A stretch of DNA of 64,000 bases from CAZUCE01 sp964619265 (GTDB lineage: Bacteria > Planctomycetota > UBA1135 > GCA-002686595). Numbering within the stretch: position 1 is the stretch's first letter; each line of letters opens with the position of its first letter. Shown in pieces: positions 8,801 through 18,009 of the stretch. The DNA lies in contig CAZUCE010000010.1 of the NCBI GenBank assembly GCA_964619265.1, forward strand, positions 60,927 through 124,926, read 5' to 3'. The notes under the pieces were generated by a model that saw only the letters and a list, made by a program, of their open reading frames with translations, did no database searches and was not told where the DNA came from. A program made the position numbers and the translations under genes.

Positions 8801-11080
8801 ATGCCGCTCCTCGATACTCGCTTGCGCTTCACCTCGATCGATCGACGTTCTCCGGCGCAGCGTGCCCTTCAAAGGCTGTTTCGCGGGGCTTGGCTGGGTT
8901 GGGTCCTGTTCTGCGCTGCGTGTGTCGCAGGCACGCCCCAAACGGCCGGGATCGCCGGGTACGGTGAGTCAGCCGGGCGTGCGGACCCATTCGAGTATAG
9001 GCGAGTCTTGATGGGGGCCTGGGCGCGCGTGCTGATCGCCACGCAAGACAACCAAGACAACGCCCGCGAAGCGGCCGAAGCGGCCTTTGAACGGATCGCA
9101 GAGCTTGAGCAGGTGGCCAGCAGTTGGCGCCCAGACAGCGAATTGCGGCAGCTCGAAGAGGCTTTCGGAAGCGGTCCGATCCAGGTTTCCGAAGACCTGT
9201 TCAACCTGCTGTTCTTGGCGGCTGACTTGGCGGAACTCTCCGGCGGAGCCTTCGATGTGACCTGCGCGCCGGTGACGCGGCTGTGGCGCGCTGCGCGAGC
9301 ACGCCAAGTCCCTCCTGGGGAAGCTGAGCTTGCCCAAGCCGCCTCCCGCGTGGGAGCTCAACGGTTGGTCCTCGATTCAGACGCGAGGACGGCTGCGGCC
9401 CCAAAGGGTGTTCAATTGGATCTTGGGGGTGTGGCTAGGGGGTATGCGGCGCAGGCTGCTTTGACAGTCCTTCAAACTCGCGGATTCCAAAGCGCCTTGG
9501 TCGACCTGGGCGGAGACCTCGCTTTGGGTGCGCCACCCTCGGGAGCCGTCCCGGGTGCCGCGAGTGGCTGGCGAGTGCAGTTGGGTACCGGCGGGGAGGT
9601 GCGCGAGCTTTCGCACGCAGGCGTTGCGACCTCCGGTCCGGGCGAGCAACCCCGGGTCCTCGATGGGCTTGCGCATTCGCACCTCATCGACCCCAAAGGA
9701 GGAGCGGCGATGACCCATGGCCGCTCGATCACCGTGATTGCACCGGATCCGGCGCTTGCCGATGCGCTGGCCACCGCAACCTCTTGCATGGAGCCGTCTG
9801 CGGCGGAGGACCTGATCGCCCGGCTGCCGGCTACCGAGTGGATCGTGAGCGGGGGACTGGAGTCCGCCGAGCGTTCGCCGGTGCGCTCGCACTGGCGGTC
9901 GATCTTCGATAGAGAGAGCCTTGACGGCTGGACTCAAACCGGCGGTCGCTACGACGGAGAAGCCGTGTGGGAGATCGAGGACGGCTGCTTGACCGGACGA
10001 ACCGGGCCCGCTGGCGAAGGTGGCTTGATCTACCTGGAGCAGCCCTACGGTTCGTTTGAGTTCGAAGGTGAAGTGCTGATGGACTACCCGTTTGACTCCG
10101 GGCTCTTCTATCACATGTTGCCGCAGGATTCGGGACTCCGCGGGGGGCAGGTCACTTTGGATCACCGGCCCGGTGGCGAAGTGGGCGCGATCTACGCCGA
10201 CGGCTTTCTTTCCCATTGCGAACAGGGTGGCGACCTTTACCGCCGCGGAGAATGGAATCACGTTCGACTGCGTGTGGTCGGCGTCGTTCCGCGGGTGCAG
10301 TTTTGGCTGAACCACGAACTGCTCACAGATTTTCAATTGGACCCAGAGGCGGAGGGCTTCGCTTCGAGTGGGCTGATCGGCCTGCAGGTCCACGGGGCCG
10401 ACCCTGCGTTCGGCGACAATCGTGTTCGCTTCCGGTCGCTTCGGGTCCGCGAGCTCGGCGCGTTCGCGGATAGCGGTTCCTCGGAATTCCGCGACTTCTT
10501 CGCGGGAGGGCTCGAGGACTTTGAAGCGATCGGCGACGCCGGCGGCTATGTTCTCGAGAACGGCGAGCTGTTCGTGCCAGCTACCGGCAGCGGGCACTTG
10601 ATTTCCAAAGAGGATGTCGGCGACGGACGATTCGCTGTCGATTTTCGCATCGGTGCGATGGCAAATTCCGGACTCTTCCTGCACGGCGACCGCGAAGGAG
10701 GAGACCCGGCCTACGCGGGCTTCGAACTGCAAATACTTGACGACTTCAATTGGGAGACGGAAACCGGCACCCAGCTCGCGCCCTACCAAAAAACCGGTGG
10801 GCTGTACGGGGCCGTGGCGCCGGCCGAGCACAAGCTGCTGCACCCGGTGGGCGAGTGGAATCGCTACGAGGTGCTGATGCGCGGACCGCGCGTGGCCACC
10901 GTGCTGAACGGCCGCGTGCTCTACGACGTCGACACGTTTGCGCTTCAGGTCGAGCCGCCGTTCGCAGATCGACCGGCCGCGGGCTTCCTGGGCTTCCAGC
11001 GCTACGGGGCGCCCCGGGTTGTCGAGCCGTGGGCGGTGCGATTCCGGCGCGCGCGGCTGGCGCCGGCCGATCCCCACTAG
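8801..11080 (+). CDS. apbE: ApbE flavinyltransferase fused to two DUF1080 domains
   Basis: 759 residues from the ATG chosen here; an in-frame start further upstream is less likely because a hydrophobic segment (GAWLGWVLFCAACVAG) follows this ATG and looks like an export signal. Residues about 70-345 are an ApbE domain (FAD:protein FMN transferase, which attaches FMN to Thr/Ser of exported redox proteins). Motifs seen are LMGAWARVLIA, DLGGVARGYAAQAA, ALVDLGGDLALG, HLIDPKGGAAMTHG and ADALATATSCME, the last being the Mg-binding region. Two LamG-like DUF1080 domains (3-keto-disaccharide hydrolase family) follow: about 365-555 (WEIEDGCLTGRTGPAG, GLFYHML, GLIGLQVHG) and about 565-755 (NSGLFLHGDREGG, FELQILDD, GEWNRYEVLMRGPRV). 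The three-domain fusion is unusual. Joint action on carbohydrate oxidation is only inference. Confidence 0.85.
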   Translation: MPLLDTRLRFTSIDRRSPAQRALQRLFRGAWLGWVLFCAACVAGTPQTAGIAGYGESAGRADPFEYRRVLMGAWARVLIATQDNQDNAREAAEAAFERIAELEQVASSWRPDSELRQLEEAFGSGPIQVSEDLFNLLFLAADLAELSGGAFDVTCAPVTRLWRAARARQVPPGEAELAQAASRVGAQRLVLDSDARTAAAPKGVQLDLGGVARGYAAQAALTVLQTRGFQSALVDLGGDLALGAPPSGAVPGAASGWRVQLGTGGEVRELSHAGVATSGPGEQPRVLDGLAHSHLIDPKGGAAMTHGRSITVIAPDPALADALATATSCMEPSAAEDLIARLPATEWIVSGGLESAERSPVRSHWRSIFDRESLDGWTQTGGRYDGEAVWEIEDGCLTGRTGPAGEGGLIYLEQPYGSFEFEGEVLMDYPFDSGLFYHMLPQDSGLRGGQVTLDHRPGGEVGAIYADGFLSHCEQGGDLYRRGEWNHVRLRVVGVVPRVQFWLNHELLTDFQLDPEAEGFASSGLIGLQVHGADPAFGDNRVRFRSLRVRELGAFADSGSSEFRDFFAGGLEDFEAIGDAGGYVLENGELFVPATGSGHLISKEDVGDGRFAVDFRIGAMANSGLFLHGDREGGDPAYAGFELQILDDFNWETETGTQLAPYQKTGGLYGAVAPAEHKLLHPVGEWNRYEVLMRGPRVATVLNGRVLYDVDTFALQVEPPFADRPAAGFLGFQRYGAPRVVEPWAVRFRRARLAPADPH

Positions 11081-11321
11081 CGACCCGTGCCAACGGCCGG
11101 ACCGCCGGTCGCCGGCCCAAAAACCGGCCCAAGCTGCGTTGCCGTTCCTGCGCAACGTTCGGCTTGCAGGGACGATCCGGGGAGCCGCTGAGGGTGATCG
11201 GGCGACCGGGCAAGCGCGGCGCCCGTATAGTGCCAGGCTGCACGCGGGCCACATCCTTCGGGCTCCCTCGTCCAGGGAACCCCGGCGGTCCGCCAAGCTC
11301 CATTCAGGCGTTCTCCTCTCC

Positions 11322-14300
11322 ATGCGATTTTCTTCCCCCTTGCGGGTTGCAGCCCTCGGCGCAACCGTTCTCTCGCTCTCCACGACGGCGGGTGCGCTTC
11401 AAAACCCCGGCTCGAGCATCGAGCCGAGCGCGGTGATGCTGCGTTATCCGGATGTGTCCGCGACGGAGATCGTCTTTCGGTTTGCGTCGGATCTTTGGGT
11501 GGTCCGCAAGGAGGGCGGCACCGCTCGGCGGATTACTTCGGCCGAAGGAGGGGAGGCGTTCCCGAAGTTTTCGCCGGACGGCCAGCGCATCGCCTTCGTG
11601 GCTCGTTACGACGGCGGCCCGGATATCTACACGATGGGAGCGGAGGGGGGCGTCCCCGAGCGTCTGACCTATCACCCTGGCCAGGAGATCCCGACCGACT
11701 GGACCCCAGACGGATCCCACGTGTTGTTTAGCTCCACGGAGGCGGCCGGGCTTCAGCGGGCGGCTCGCATGATGCAGGTCTCGGTGGACGGTGGACACCC
11801 CGAGGCCCTGCCGCTGGCTTATGGCAGTTTCGGCACGGTGGACAACACCGGTGATTGGATCGCCTTCACGCCCAGCTCGCGGGAGTTTCGCACCTGGAAG
11901 CGCTATCAGGGTGGACTGGCCCAGGACATCTGGTTGTTCCACCTGCGGACGCTCGAGTCGCGAAGGCTGACCGAATATCCCGGTACCGACGCACAGCCGA
12001 TGTGGAACGGGCGTGAGCTGATCTTCAGCTCCGACCGCGGCCCGGCCGGCGTGCTCAACCTATGGGCAAAGGGGATCGACGGCGGCGAGCCCGAGCAACT
12101 GACCTTCTTTCAGGAATTCGGCGTACGCTTCGCATCGATCGGCCCCGAGGACGTGGTCTTCGAAAACGGCGGACGGCTCTACCGCTTGCAGTTGGAGGAT
12201 CGTCAAGTGGTTCCGGTCGAGGTGCTGATTCCCGGGGACCGGCCCAACCTGCGTCCGGTCGAACACGATCTCTCGGGGGCCGTGACGGCTGCCGATGGTG
12301 GGCCGACCGGTCAGCGCGGCATCGTTGAGGCGCGCGGCGAGCTGTTTAACATTCCGGTCGGCGAAGGCGTGACCCGCAACCTCACGCACTCAGACGGTGT
12401 GGCGGAACGCTCGCCGGCCTGGTCGCCGGACGGGCGTTGGATCGCCTACTTCAGCGACCGATCCGGGGAGAACGAACTGCACTTGCGGCGTGCGGATGGC
12501 AAGCCGATCGAGGAAGCGGGCGAAAACGGTGAGCGCCAAATCACTGAATTGGGCGCCGGCTGGCGCTCCAATCCGGTTTGGGCACCGGACTCGGAGAAGG
12601 TGCTGTTCTCCGCGAACGACGGCAGCCTGTGGTGCGCTTGGATCGAGGACGGTCGCTACGAGCGGATCGCTGTCGATCCCCGCGGGGATGGCGTCGAGGC
12701 ATCTTGGGCTCCGGGGTCCAATTGGATCGCCTACAGCCACCGGCATCCCGAGTCGGAACTGGACGCGCTGTTCCTTTACGACCTGGAAGCTGGGTTTGAG
12801 CATGTGGTCACGACCGGCATGTTCGACGATTCGGATCCGGTCTTTGACCGCTCGGGAGACTTCCTTTATTTCCACTCCACACGCAGCTTTCAGCCGGAGT
12901 ACGCGGACCTCGATACCACGTTTATCTATGCGGACACCCGCCGGCTGATGGCCGTGCCCCTTCGCGAGGACGTGGAAAACCCGTTTGCCCCGGAGGATCC
13001 GGCCGAGCCGGTCGAAGGCGACGAGGAGCAGGACAACGAGGAGCCCGAGGAGTCCGAACCGGATACCGGGGGCGCAGACGGACAAACCGATGCGGATGAC
13101 GAACAGGAAAGCGAGCAATCGGAGGAAGGCCCCGAGCCGACCGAGATCGACCTCGAGGGCTTTGAGCAGCGCACGATGCTGCTCCCGCTGGAGGCGGGTT
13201 CGTTCGGCAACTTGGTCGGACTCGAGGGTGCGCTGGCCTATTTGGACACGGGCAGTGAGTCTCGGAGCCTGATGCACTACAAGCTCGGCGAAGACGAGGC
13301 TGAGAAGATCTTGGACGGCGCCGGGGGCTTCGGCATCACCGGCGACGGCTCGAAGCTGATGATCTTTGCCGGGGGCAAGATCGGGTTCGTCAGCCCCGCA
13401 CCGGGGCAGAAGCTCGAGGACACCTTGGACTTTTCCGGCCTTCGGTTGGTCTCCGATCCGCGCGCCGAGTGGCGCCAGATGCTGATCGAGACCTGGCGCT
13501 TGTTCCGCGACTTTTTCTACGACGCAGGCATGCACGGTCTCGACTGGCCTGCCGTACGCGAGCGTTACGTAGCAGCCTTGGCCGACGCGACCAGCCATGA
13601 GGATCTGCTGTTTCTGACCGGCGAGATGATGGCCGAGCTAAACGTCGGCCACGCCTACAACGGGCGCAACCGCCGGCAGTCTGGTGGAGGCGAAGGCAGC
13701 GCCTCAGGACTCTTGGGAGCCGACCTGGAACTCAAAGACGGTGCTTATCGCATCGAGCGGATCCTCTCCGGAGGTCCCTACGACGCCGATGCACGCTCGC
13801 CGCTGGATCAGCCGGGCGTGGATGTGAACGAAGGCGACTACGTGCTGGCCGTGAACGGTGTGCCGGTGGAGACCTCGCGGAGTTTTCACGCTGCTATGCT
13901 GGGCACCGCGGGTGAGGCCACCGAGCTGTTGGTCAACGATCGTCCGGACGCGACGGGCGAGCCGCGGACGGTGATCGTCGAGCCGGTGGCTTCCGAGAGC
14001 CGGCTGCGATTTCGCAATTGGATCCACCGCAACCGCGTTCGCGTGGACGAACTTTCGGGAGGCCGCGTGGGGTACATCTACGTGCCCGACACCGGTCAGA
14101 ACGGACAAAACGAATTGATGCGTCAGTTCCTGGCCCAGCGACACAAGGAGGCGCTGTTGATCGATGAGCGCTGGAACGGGGGCGGGCAGATTCCGACCCG
14201 GTTCATCGAGCTGCTCGATCGCCCGGTCACCAACTACTGGGCGGTGCGCCACGGTGAGGATTGGACTTGGCCGCCGCTGGGACATCGTGGACCCAAGGCG

Positions 14301-14690
14301 ATGCTGATCAACGGCTGGGCCGGCTCGGGCGGCGATGCTTTTCCGTACTACTTCAGACAGGCCGAGCTTGGAACGCTGGTCGGCCGGCGGACCTGGGGCG
14401 GCCTGGTGGGAATCTCCGGCAACCCCTCGCTGATCGACGGTACCAGCCACTCGATCCCGACCTTCGGCTTCTACGAGCTGGATGGGACCTGGGGCATCGA
14501 GGGCCACGGGGTCGATCCGGACGTGGAGGTCATGGACGACCCGACGGCTCTCGCGCGCGGCGGCGATCCTCAGCTCGAAGCTGGAGTCCAGCTTCTGCTT
14601 GAGGAACTCGCCACCTCGAGCCCGAGCGGCGTGGCTCGACCGGCCGGTCCCGACCGCTCGGGATCCGGCATCCCGGTCGAGGAACGATGA
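11322..14690 (+). CDS. Tricorn-type protease (S41 family), exported
   Basis: 1122 residues from the ATG that begins a signal peptide (RFSSPLRVAALGATVLSLSTTAGA); the frame is open further upstream but without a signal. Order of domains: a beta-propeller made of WD40/TolB-like blades (about residues 40-340, e.g. FSPDGQRIAFVARYDGG), a second propeller (about 360-560, WSPDGRWIAYFSDRSG), a very acidic Glu/Asp-rich linker (about 550-610), a helical core domain, a PDZ domain (about 780-890), and the S41 protease core. The likely nucleophile is Ser1002 in NGWAGSGGDAFPYYF, which matches the tricorn/S41 G-S-x-G-D pattern. The family degrades peptides; here an envelope location is predicted. The acidic linker is longer than I expect for the family. 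Confidence 0.9.
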   Translation: MRFSSPLRVAALGATVLSLSTTAGALQNPGSSIEPSAVMLRYPDVSATEIVFRFASDLWVVRKEGGTARRITSAEGGEAFPKFSPDGQRIAFVARYDGGPDIYTMGAEGGVPERLTYHPGQEIPTDWTPDGSHVLFSSTEAAGLQRAARMMQVSVDGGHPEALPLAYGSFGTVDNTGDWIAFTPSSREFRTWKRYQGGLAQDIWLFHLRTLESRRLTEYPGTDAQPMWNGRELIFSSDRGPAGVLNLWAKGIDGGEPEQLTFFQEFGVRFASIGPEDVVFENGGRLYRLQLEDRQVVPVEVLIPGDRPNLRPVEHDLSGAVTAADGGPTGQRGIVEARGELFNIPVGEGVTRNLTHSDGVAERSPAWSPDGRWIAYFSDRSGENELHLRRADGKPIEEAGENGERQITELGAGWRSNPVWAPDSEKVLFSANDGSLWCAWIEDGRYERIAVDPRGDGVEASWAPGSNWIAYSHRHPESELDALFLYDLEAGFEHVVTTGMFDDSDPVFDRSGDFLYFHSTRSFQPEYADLDTTFIYADTRRLMAVPLREDVENPFAPEDPAEPVEGDEEQDNEEPEESEPDTGGADGQTDADDEQESEQSEEGPEPTEIDLEGFEQRTMLLPLEAGSFGNLVGLEGALAYLDTGSESRSLMHYKLGEDEAEKILDGAGGFGITGDGSKLMIFAGGKIGFVSPAPGQKLEDTLDFSGLRLVSDPRAEWRQMLIETWRLFRDFFYDAGMHGLDWPAVRERYVAALADATSHEDLLFLTGEMMAELNVGHAYNGRNRRQSGGGEGSASGLLGADLELKDGAYRIERILSGGPYDADARSPLDQPGVDVNEGDYVLAVNGVPVETSRSFHAAMLGTAGEATELLVNDRPDATGEPRTVIVEPVASESRLRFRNWIHRNRVRVDELSGGRVGYIYVPDTGQNGQNELMRQFLAQRHKEALLIDERWNGGGQIPTRFIELLDRPVTNYWAVRHGEDWTWPPLGHRGPKAMLINGWAGSGGDAFPYYFRQAELGTLVGRRTWGGLVGISGNPSLIDGTSHSIPTFGFYELDGTWGIEGHGVDPDVEVMDDPTALARGGDPQLEAGVQLLLEELATSSPSGVARPAGPDRSGSGIPVEER

Positions 14691-14870
14691 CCGGCTAGAT
14701 CCGCTTGCCGGCGTACCGGCCGAGCGTTGAGAATTAGCGCCCCGGCTCGGACCAACGCCGGGCCGGGGCGCGCCGTAGGATGCCCGCCATCCCACGATCC
14801 AGCACCCGATCTCCCAACCGTCCGTGAGCGCCCAGCTCGCCTTCCGCAACCAGCCCTCTTCTGAGCTCCG

Positions 14871-15878
14871 ATGAACCCTCCCGAGCCCGCCGAAGGAACC
14901 GCCTCGACTGTCCCCGTTCGAAGTTCGGAGAGCGATTGGCTCGGAGCTGTCCAGGATTCGCTTGGCGAGGTCATCGTCGGCCAGCGCGACCTGGTGCGGG
15001 GGCTTTTGATCGGGCTGCTCACCGGGGGGCACGTGCTGCTTGAGGGCGTGCCGGGGCTCGCGAAGTCGCTGGCCGTTTCCAGCTTGGCCCAGGCGGTCCA
15101 CGGCCGGTTCGCGCGGTTGCAGTTCACGCCGGACCTGTTGCCCTCCGACTTGGTCGGCACGGAAATCTACGACCAGAACACCGGCCAGTTCACCCCGCGT
15201 CAGGGCCCGATTTTCGCCAACTTCGTGTTGGCCGACGAGATCAACCGCGCGCCGGCCAAGGTTCAGTCGGCGCTGCTGGAGGCCATGCAAGAACGCCAGG
15301 TCTCGATTGGTGGCGAGACCTTCGAGCTGCCGCGCCCGTTCCTGGTGCTGGCGACCCAGAACCCGATCGAACAGGAGGGCACCTACCCGTTGCCCGAAGC
15401 CCAGCTCGACCGGTTTGCGCTCAAGCTCGTGCTCGACTACCCGGACCCGACCGACGAGCTGGCGATCCTCGAACGCATGGCGACCACCGGTCCCCCGAAG
15501 GAAGTTCGGCGGGTGGTGGAGGCCGCCCGAATTTTGGAGGCGCGCCGGGCGGTGGACGCCGTGGGGCTCGACGCCCGCCTCGCCGAGTACATCGTCCGGT
15601 TGGTGGGCGCGACCCGGCGTCCAGCCGAGGCCGGATTGCCTGAGCTCGCGCCTCTGATCCAGTATGGAGCGAGCCCGCGCGGCACGATCACCATGGCGCT
15701 TTGCTCGCGGGCCGAGGCGCTCCTGGAAGGCCGTGACTACGTGACGCCGCGCGACATCAAGCGGGTGGCCCCGGACGTTTTGCGTCACCGGGTTGCGCCG
15801 ACCTTTGAAGCCGAAGCCGAGGGCCGAGATTCTGACGCGATCTTGGGCCGCATCCTTGAGCACGTTCCGGCTCCGTGA
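14871..15878 (+). CDS. moxR: MoxR-family AAA+ ATPase
   Basis: 335 residues. Walker A reads LLEGVPGLAKS (about residue 55-65), Walker B and following region FVLADEINRAPAKVQSALLE (about 117-137), sensor 1 FLVLATQNPIEQEGTYPLPE, and the C-terminal lid contains VRLVGATRRPAE and YGASPRGTITMALCSRA, all diagnostic of MoxR. MoxR ATPases act as chaperones or metal-insertion helpers for the von Willebrand-factor-A proteins encoded beside them. It is the first gene of an eight-gene operon. The stop overlaps the DUF58 gene by 4 bases. A 180-base gap upstream should hold the operon promoter, but no consensus -35/-10 pair is clear. Confidence 0.95.
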   Translation: MNPPEPAEGTASTVPVRSSESDWLGAVQDSLGEVIVGQRDLVRGLLIGLLTGGHVLLEGVPGLAKSLAVSSLAQAVHGRFARLQFTPDLLPSDLVGTEIYDQNTGQFTPRQGPIFANFVLADEINRAPAKVQSALLEAMQERQVSIGGETFELPRPFLVLATQNPIEQEGTYPLPEAQLDRFALKLVLDYPDPTDELAILERMATTGPPKEVRRVVEAARILEARRAVDAVGLDARLAEYIVRLVGATRRPAEAGLPELAPLIQYGASPRGTITMALCSRAEALLEGRDYVTPRDIKRVAPDVLRHRVAPTFEAEAEGRDSDAILGRILEHVPAP

Positions 15879-16867
15879 GCGAGAGCCAACGGCACACTGG
15901 CTCCGGCCGCCGGGGCGTCGCTTCCGAGAAGTTCGAGGCGGCGGACGCGGGCTGGGATGAGTCCCTCCAGCCGATCCTGACGCCCGCGTTGAGGGCGCGG
16001 GTCAAGCGGCTGCAGCTCCAGACGTCGCGACGCATGTCGAACGCGATGTCCGGCGCTTTTCGCTCGACGTTCCGCGGCAGCGGCATCGAATTCGAAGAGG
16101 TGCGGCCGTACCAACCGGGCGACGATGTGCGAGCGATCGATTGGAAGGTTACAGCGCGCGCGCGCAAGGCCCACATCAAGACCTACCGCGAAGAGCGGCA
16201 ACTTCGCGTACATCTGTGCGTGGACGCGAGCGCCTCGATGGACTTTGGTTCGACGGAGGCAACCAAGCGCGAGAAGGCCGCCGAATTAGCCGCGTTGCTC
16301 AGCGCCGCGGCGGAGACCAGCCGCGATCTGGTCTCGCTGGACCTGTTCGCCCAGGAATCGCTAGAGCATCTACCAGCCGCCAGCGGATCCGGTCAAACCC
16401 TGCGCGTTCTGCGCGCGGTGATGGGGGCGCGCGGTGCGGGGCAGGCAAACCTCCCGGCGGCGATCGAGGCGATGGAGCAGACCCTGCGGCGGCACGCGCT
16501 GGTGTTCGTCGTCTCCGACTTCCGTGCTCCCGCGGACCAGGACTGGTGGAGTCCACTTGCGCGCCTCGGGCGTACCCAAGATGTGGTCTGCGCGCGGGTG
16601 ACCGACCCGTTCGAGCGCGAACTGCCGCGCATCGGTCGCGTCCGCATGCTGGACCCTGAGACGGGCTTTGAGCGTGAAGTGGATACATCTTCCAAGCGGG
16701 TTCGCGCGCGTTGGAGCGAGCTGGCGGCGGAGCGTGACCAGCGTTTCCGCGAGGCTTGCTTGCGGGCGCGGGCCACGCCGATCGAGCTGGACACCGCACA
16801 ATCCAGTGCGGACCCCCTGCTGAGTCTCTTTCAGCGACGCGCGCGGCGCGGCGGAGGGGCAGCGTGA
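15875..16867 (+). CDS. DUF58 protein of the MoxR/Bat operon
   Basis: 330 residues, GTG start within a GTGA overlap. The core motif IEFEEVRPYQPGDDVRAIDW (about residues 70-90) is the DUF58 signature. It is followed by a VWA-like fold with VDASASMDFG (about 113-122), which keeps the D-x-S-x-S metal-binding motif, and VFVVSDFRAP further on. DUF58 proteins occur next to MoxR in most bacteria and are thought to be MoxR clients. No membrane segment is evident in the sequence, so the product is probably cytoplasmic. Position as second gene is canonical for the aerotolerance (Bat) operon. Confidence 0.93.
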   Translation: MSESQRHTGSGRRGVASEKFEAADAGWDESLQPILTPALRARVKRLQLQTSRRMSNAMSGAFRSTFRGSGIEFEEVRPYQPGDDVRAIDWKVTARARKAHIKTYREERQLRVHLCVDASASMDFGSTEATKREKAAELAALLSAAAETSRDLVSLDLFAQESLEHLPAASGSGQTLRVLRAVMGARGAGQANLPAAIEAMEQTLRRHALVFVVSDFRAPADQDWWSPLARLGRTQDVVCARVTDPFERELPRIGRVRMLDPETGFEREVDTSSKRVRARWSELAAERDQRFREACLRARATPIELDTAQSSADPLLSLFQRRARRGGGAA

Positions 16868-18009
16868 ACTGGTTTGGCTGGATTTGGCTGCTGCTTGCCC
16901 TGACCGGTGCAGCGCCGGCGTTGAGCCAGCAGGGGCTCGGCCCGGAGGTCTTGCTGGAGGTGGTTGGAGCTCCCGACGACGGTCCGCGATCGGTTGAGAT
17001 CGGTGAGCCGTTCGACGTGCGAGTGACGGTTCGGCACGGCAGGGAAGAACGGCCCGGCTTGCTCGAATTGACCGGCGAATCAGCGGGCTATGTCCTGGAC
17101 AGAGGACCGTTCACTCCGGAAGCCGGTTGGGTTTGGTTCGGCGGCACGGACTTCCGCGTGACCGGCAGGGTCCCTGGGACGGGCGAACTCGTTTCCACCG
17201 CCGAGTTTCGCGTGGCCGCGCTCGAGCCGGAGTGGATCGATGGCGAGCAAGGACTCGCGCCGCTTCCGACGCGCGCTTTGCCGCCTTTGACGGTGATCGC
17301 CCAGCCGGTGATCTCCCAAACCGTGACGGGCGCGGGGGGCGGGGCAGAGGTTCGCGAGCTGCTGCACGCAACCGACGTGAACGTGGCCGTGACTTCTGCT
17401 TTGCAGCCTGGCGAACTCGAGCCGCGCCCGCCTTCGGGCTGGCCGGATCTTGAACCGTCGTTGTCCGTGCGTGCGGCCTGGACCCGCGCGGGCTTGATGA
17501 CGCTGGTCAGTTTGGCGGTTCTGTTGCTGGGGGCGCGAGCGCTGATCGGGGGACGCGAGGACCAGGAGCTTCTCAGCCCGCTGCCTTCGCTCGAGGATCG
17601 TCTGGGCGAGCTGCGCCGCAAAGCCGAAGAAGATCGCGCTCCGCGCGCCGCGATCGAGCGCGCCTACGAAATGAGCGCCTTGATTCGGGAGGCTCTAGGT
17701 CCCTCCGTGGGGGCCCCGGCCGTGGGGGCACCGCTGGCGGGCGCGGCGCCGGCCAGCGCAACGGACGGCGAGTGGTTGCAGCTTTTGAAGGGCTCCCCAT
17801 TGAGCCCAGGCGAGCTAGCCGAACTGGATCGGACCTTCGAGCGGCTGGGACGCATCAAGTACGCCGGCGAAGTGCCGAGCGCTTGGGCCAGCGAAGAGCT
17901 CTTGGAGGCCACCGGCCGCTGGATTGCCCGGGGTGAGCAGCTGCTGAGTTCGAAGGAAACGGAGGGCATCCGCCCGGCACAGGAAGCTTCGGCCGGAGGT
18001 GTCGCGTGA
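16864..18009 (+). CDS. Bat-operon exported membrane protein of unknown function
   Basis: 381 residues from the GTG that overlaps the previous stop; this start gives a signal peptide (WIWLLLALTGAAPALS). A beta-rich extracytoplasmic portion (about 25-205) is followed by one transmembrane helix (LMTLVSLAVLLLGARALIG, about 215-235) and a cytoplasmic helical tail rich in Ala/Pro and Glu. The layout of N-terminal beta domain, one TM and cytosolic helices resembles the DUF4381/BatD-tail type proteins found at this position in other Bat operons, but I cannot assign a family securely. Neighbour overlaps on both sides show it belongs to the operon. Confidence 0.75.
   Translation: MNWFGWIWLLLALTGAAPALSQQGLGPEVLLEVVGAPDDGPRSVEIGEPFDVRVTVRHGREERPGLLELTGESAGYVLDRGPFTPEAGWVWFGGTDFRVTGRVPGTGELVSTAEFRVAALEPEWIDGEQGLAPLPTRALPPLTVIAQPVISQTVTGAGGGAEVRELLHATDVNVAVTSALQPGELEPRPPSGWPDLEPSLSVRAAWTRAGLMTLVSLAVLLLGARALIGGREDQELLSPLPSLEDRLGELRRKAEEDRAPRAAIERAYEMSALIREALGPSVGAPAVGAPLAGAAPASATDGEWLQLLKGSPLSPGELAELDRTFERLGRIKYAGEVPSAWASEELLEATGRWIARGEQLLSSKETEGIRPAQEASAGGVA

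Noticed and set aside
9377..11383. Long minus-strand open frame opposite the ApbE fusion
   Set aside because: Antisense to clear ApbE and DUF1080 motifs; composition is typical of shadow frames.
13704..15863. Long minus-strand open frame across the tricorn and moxR genes
   Set aside because: It is antisense to two secure genes, crosses their intergenic gap and shows no start context or known motif.
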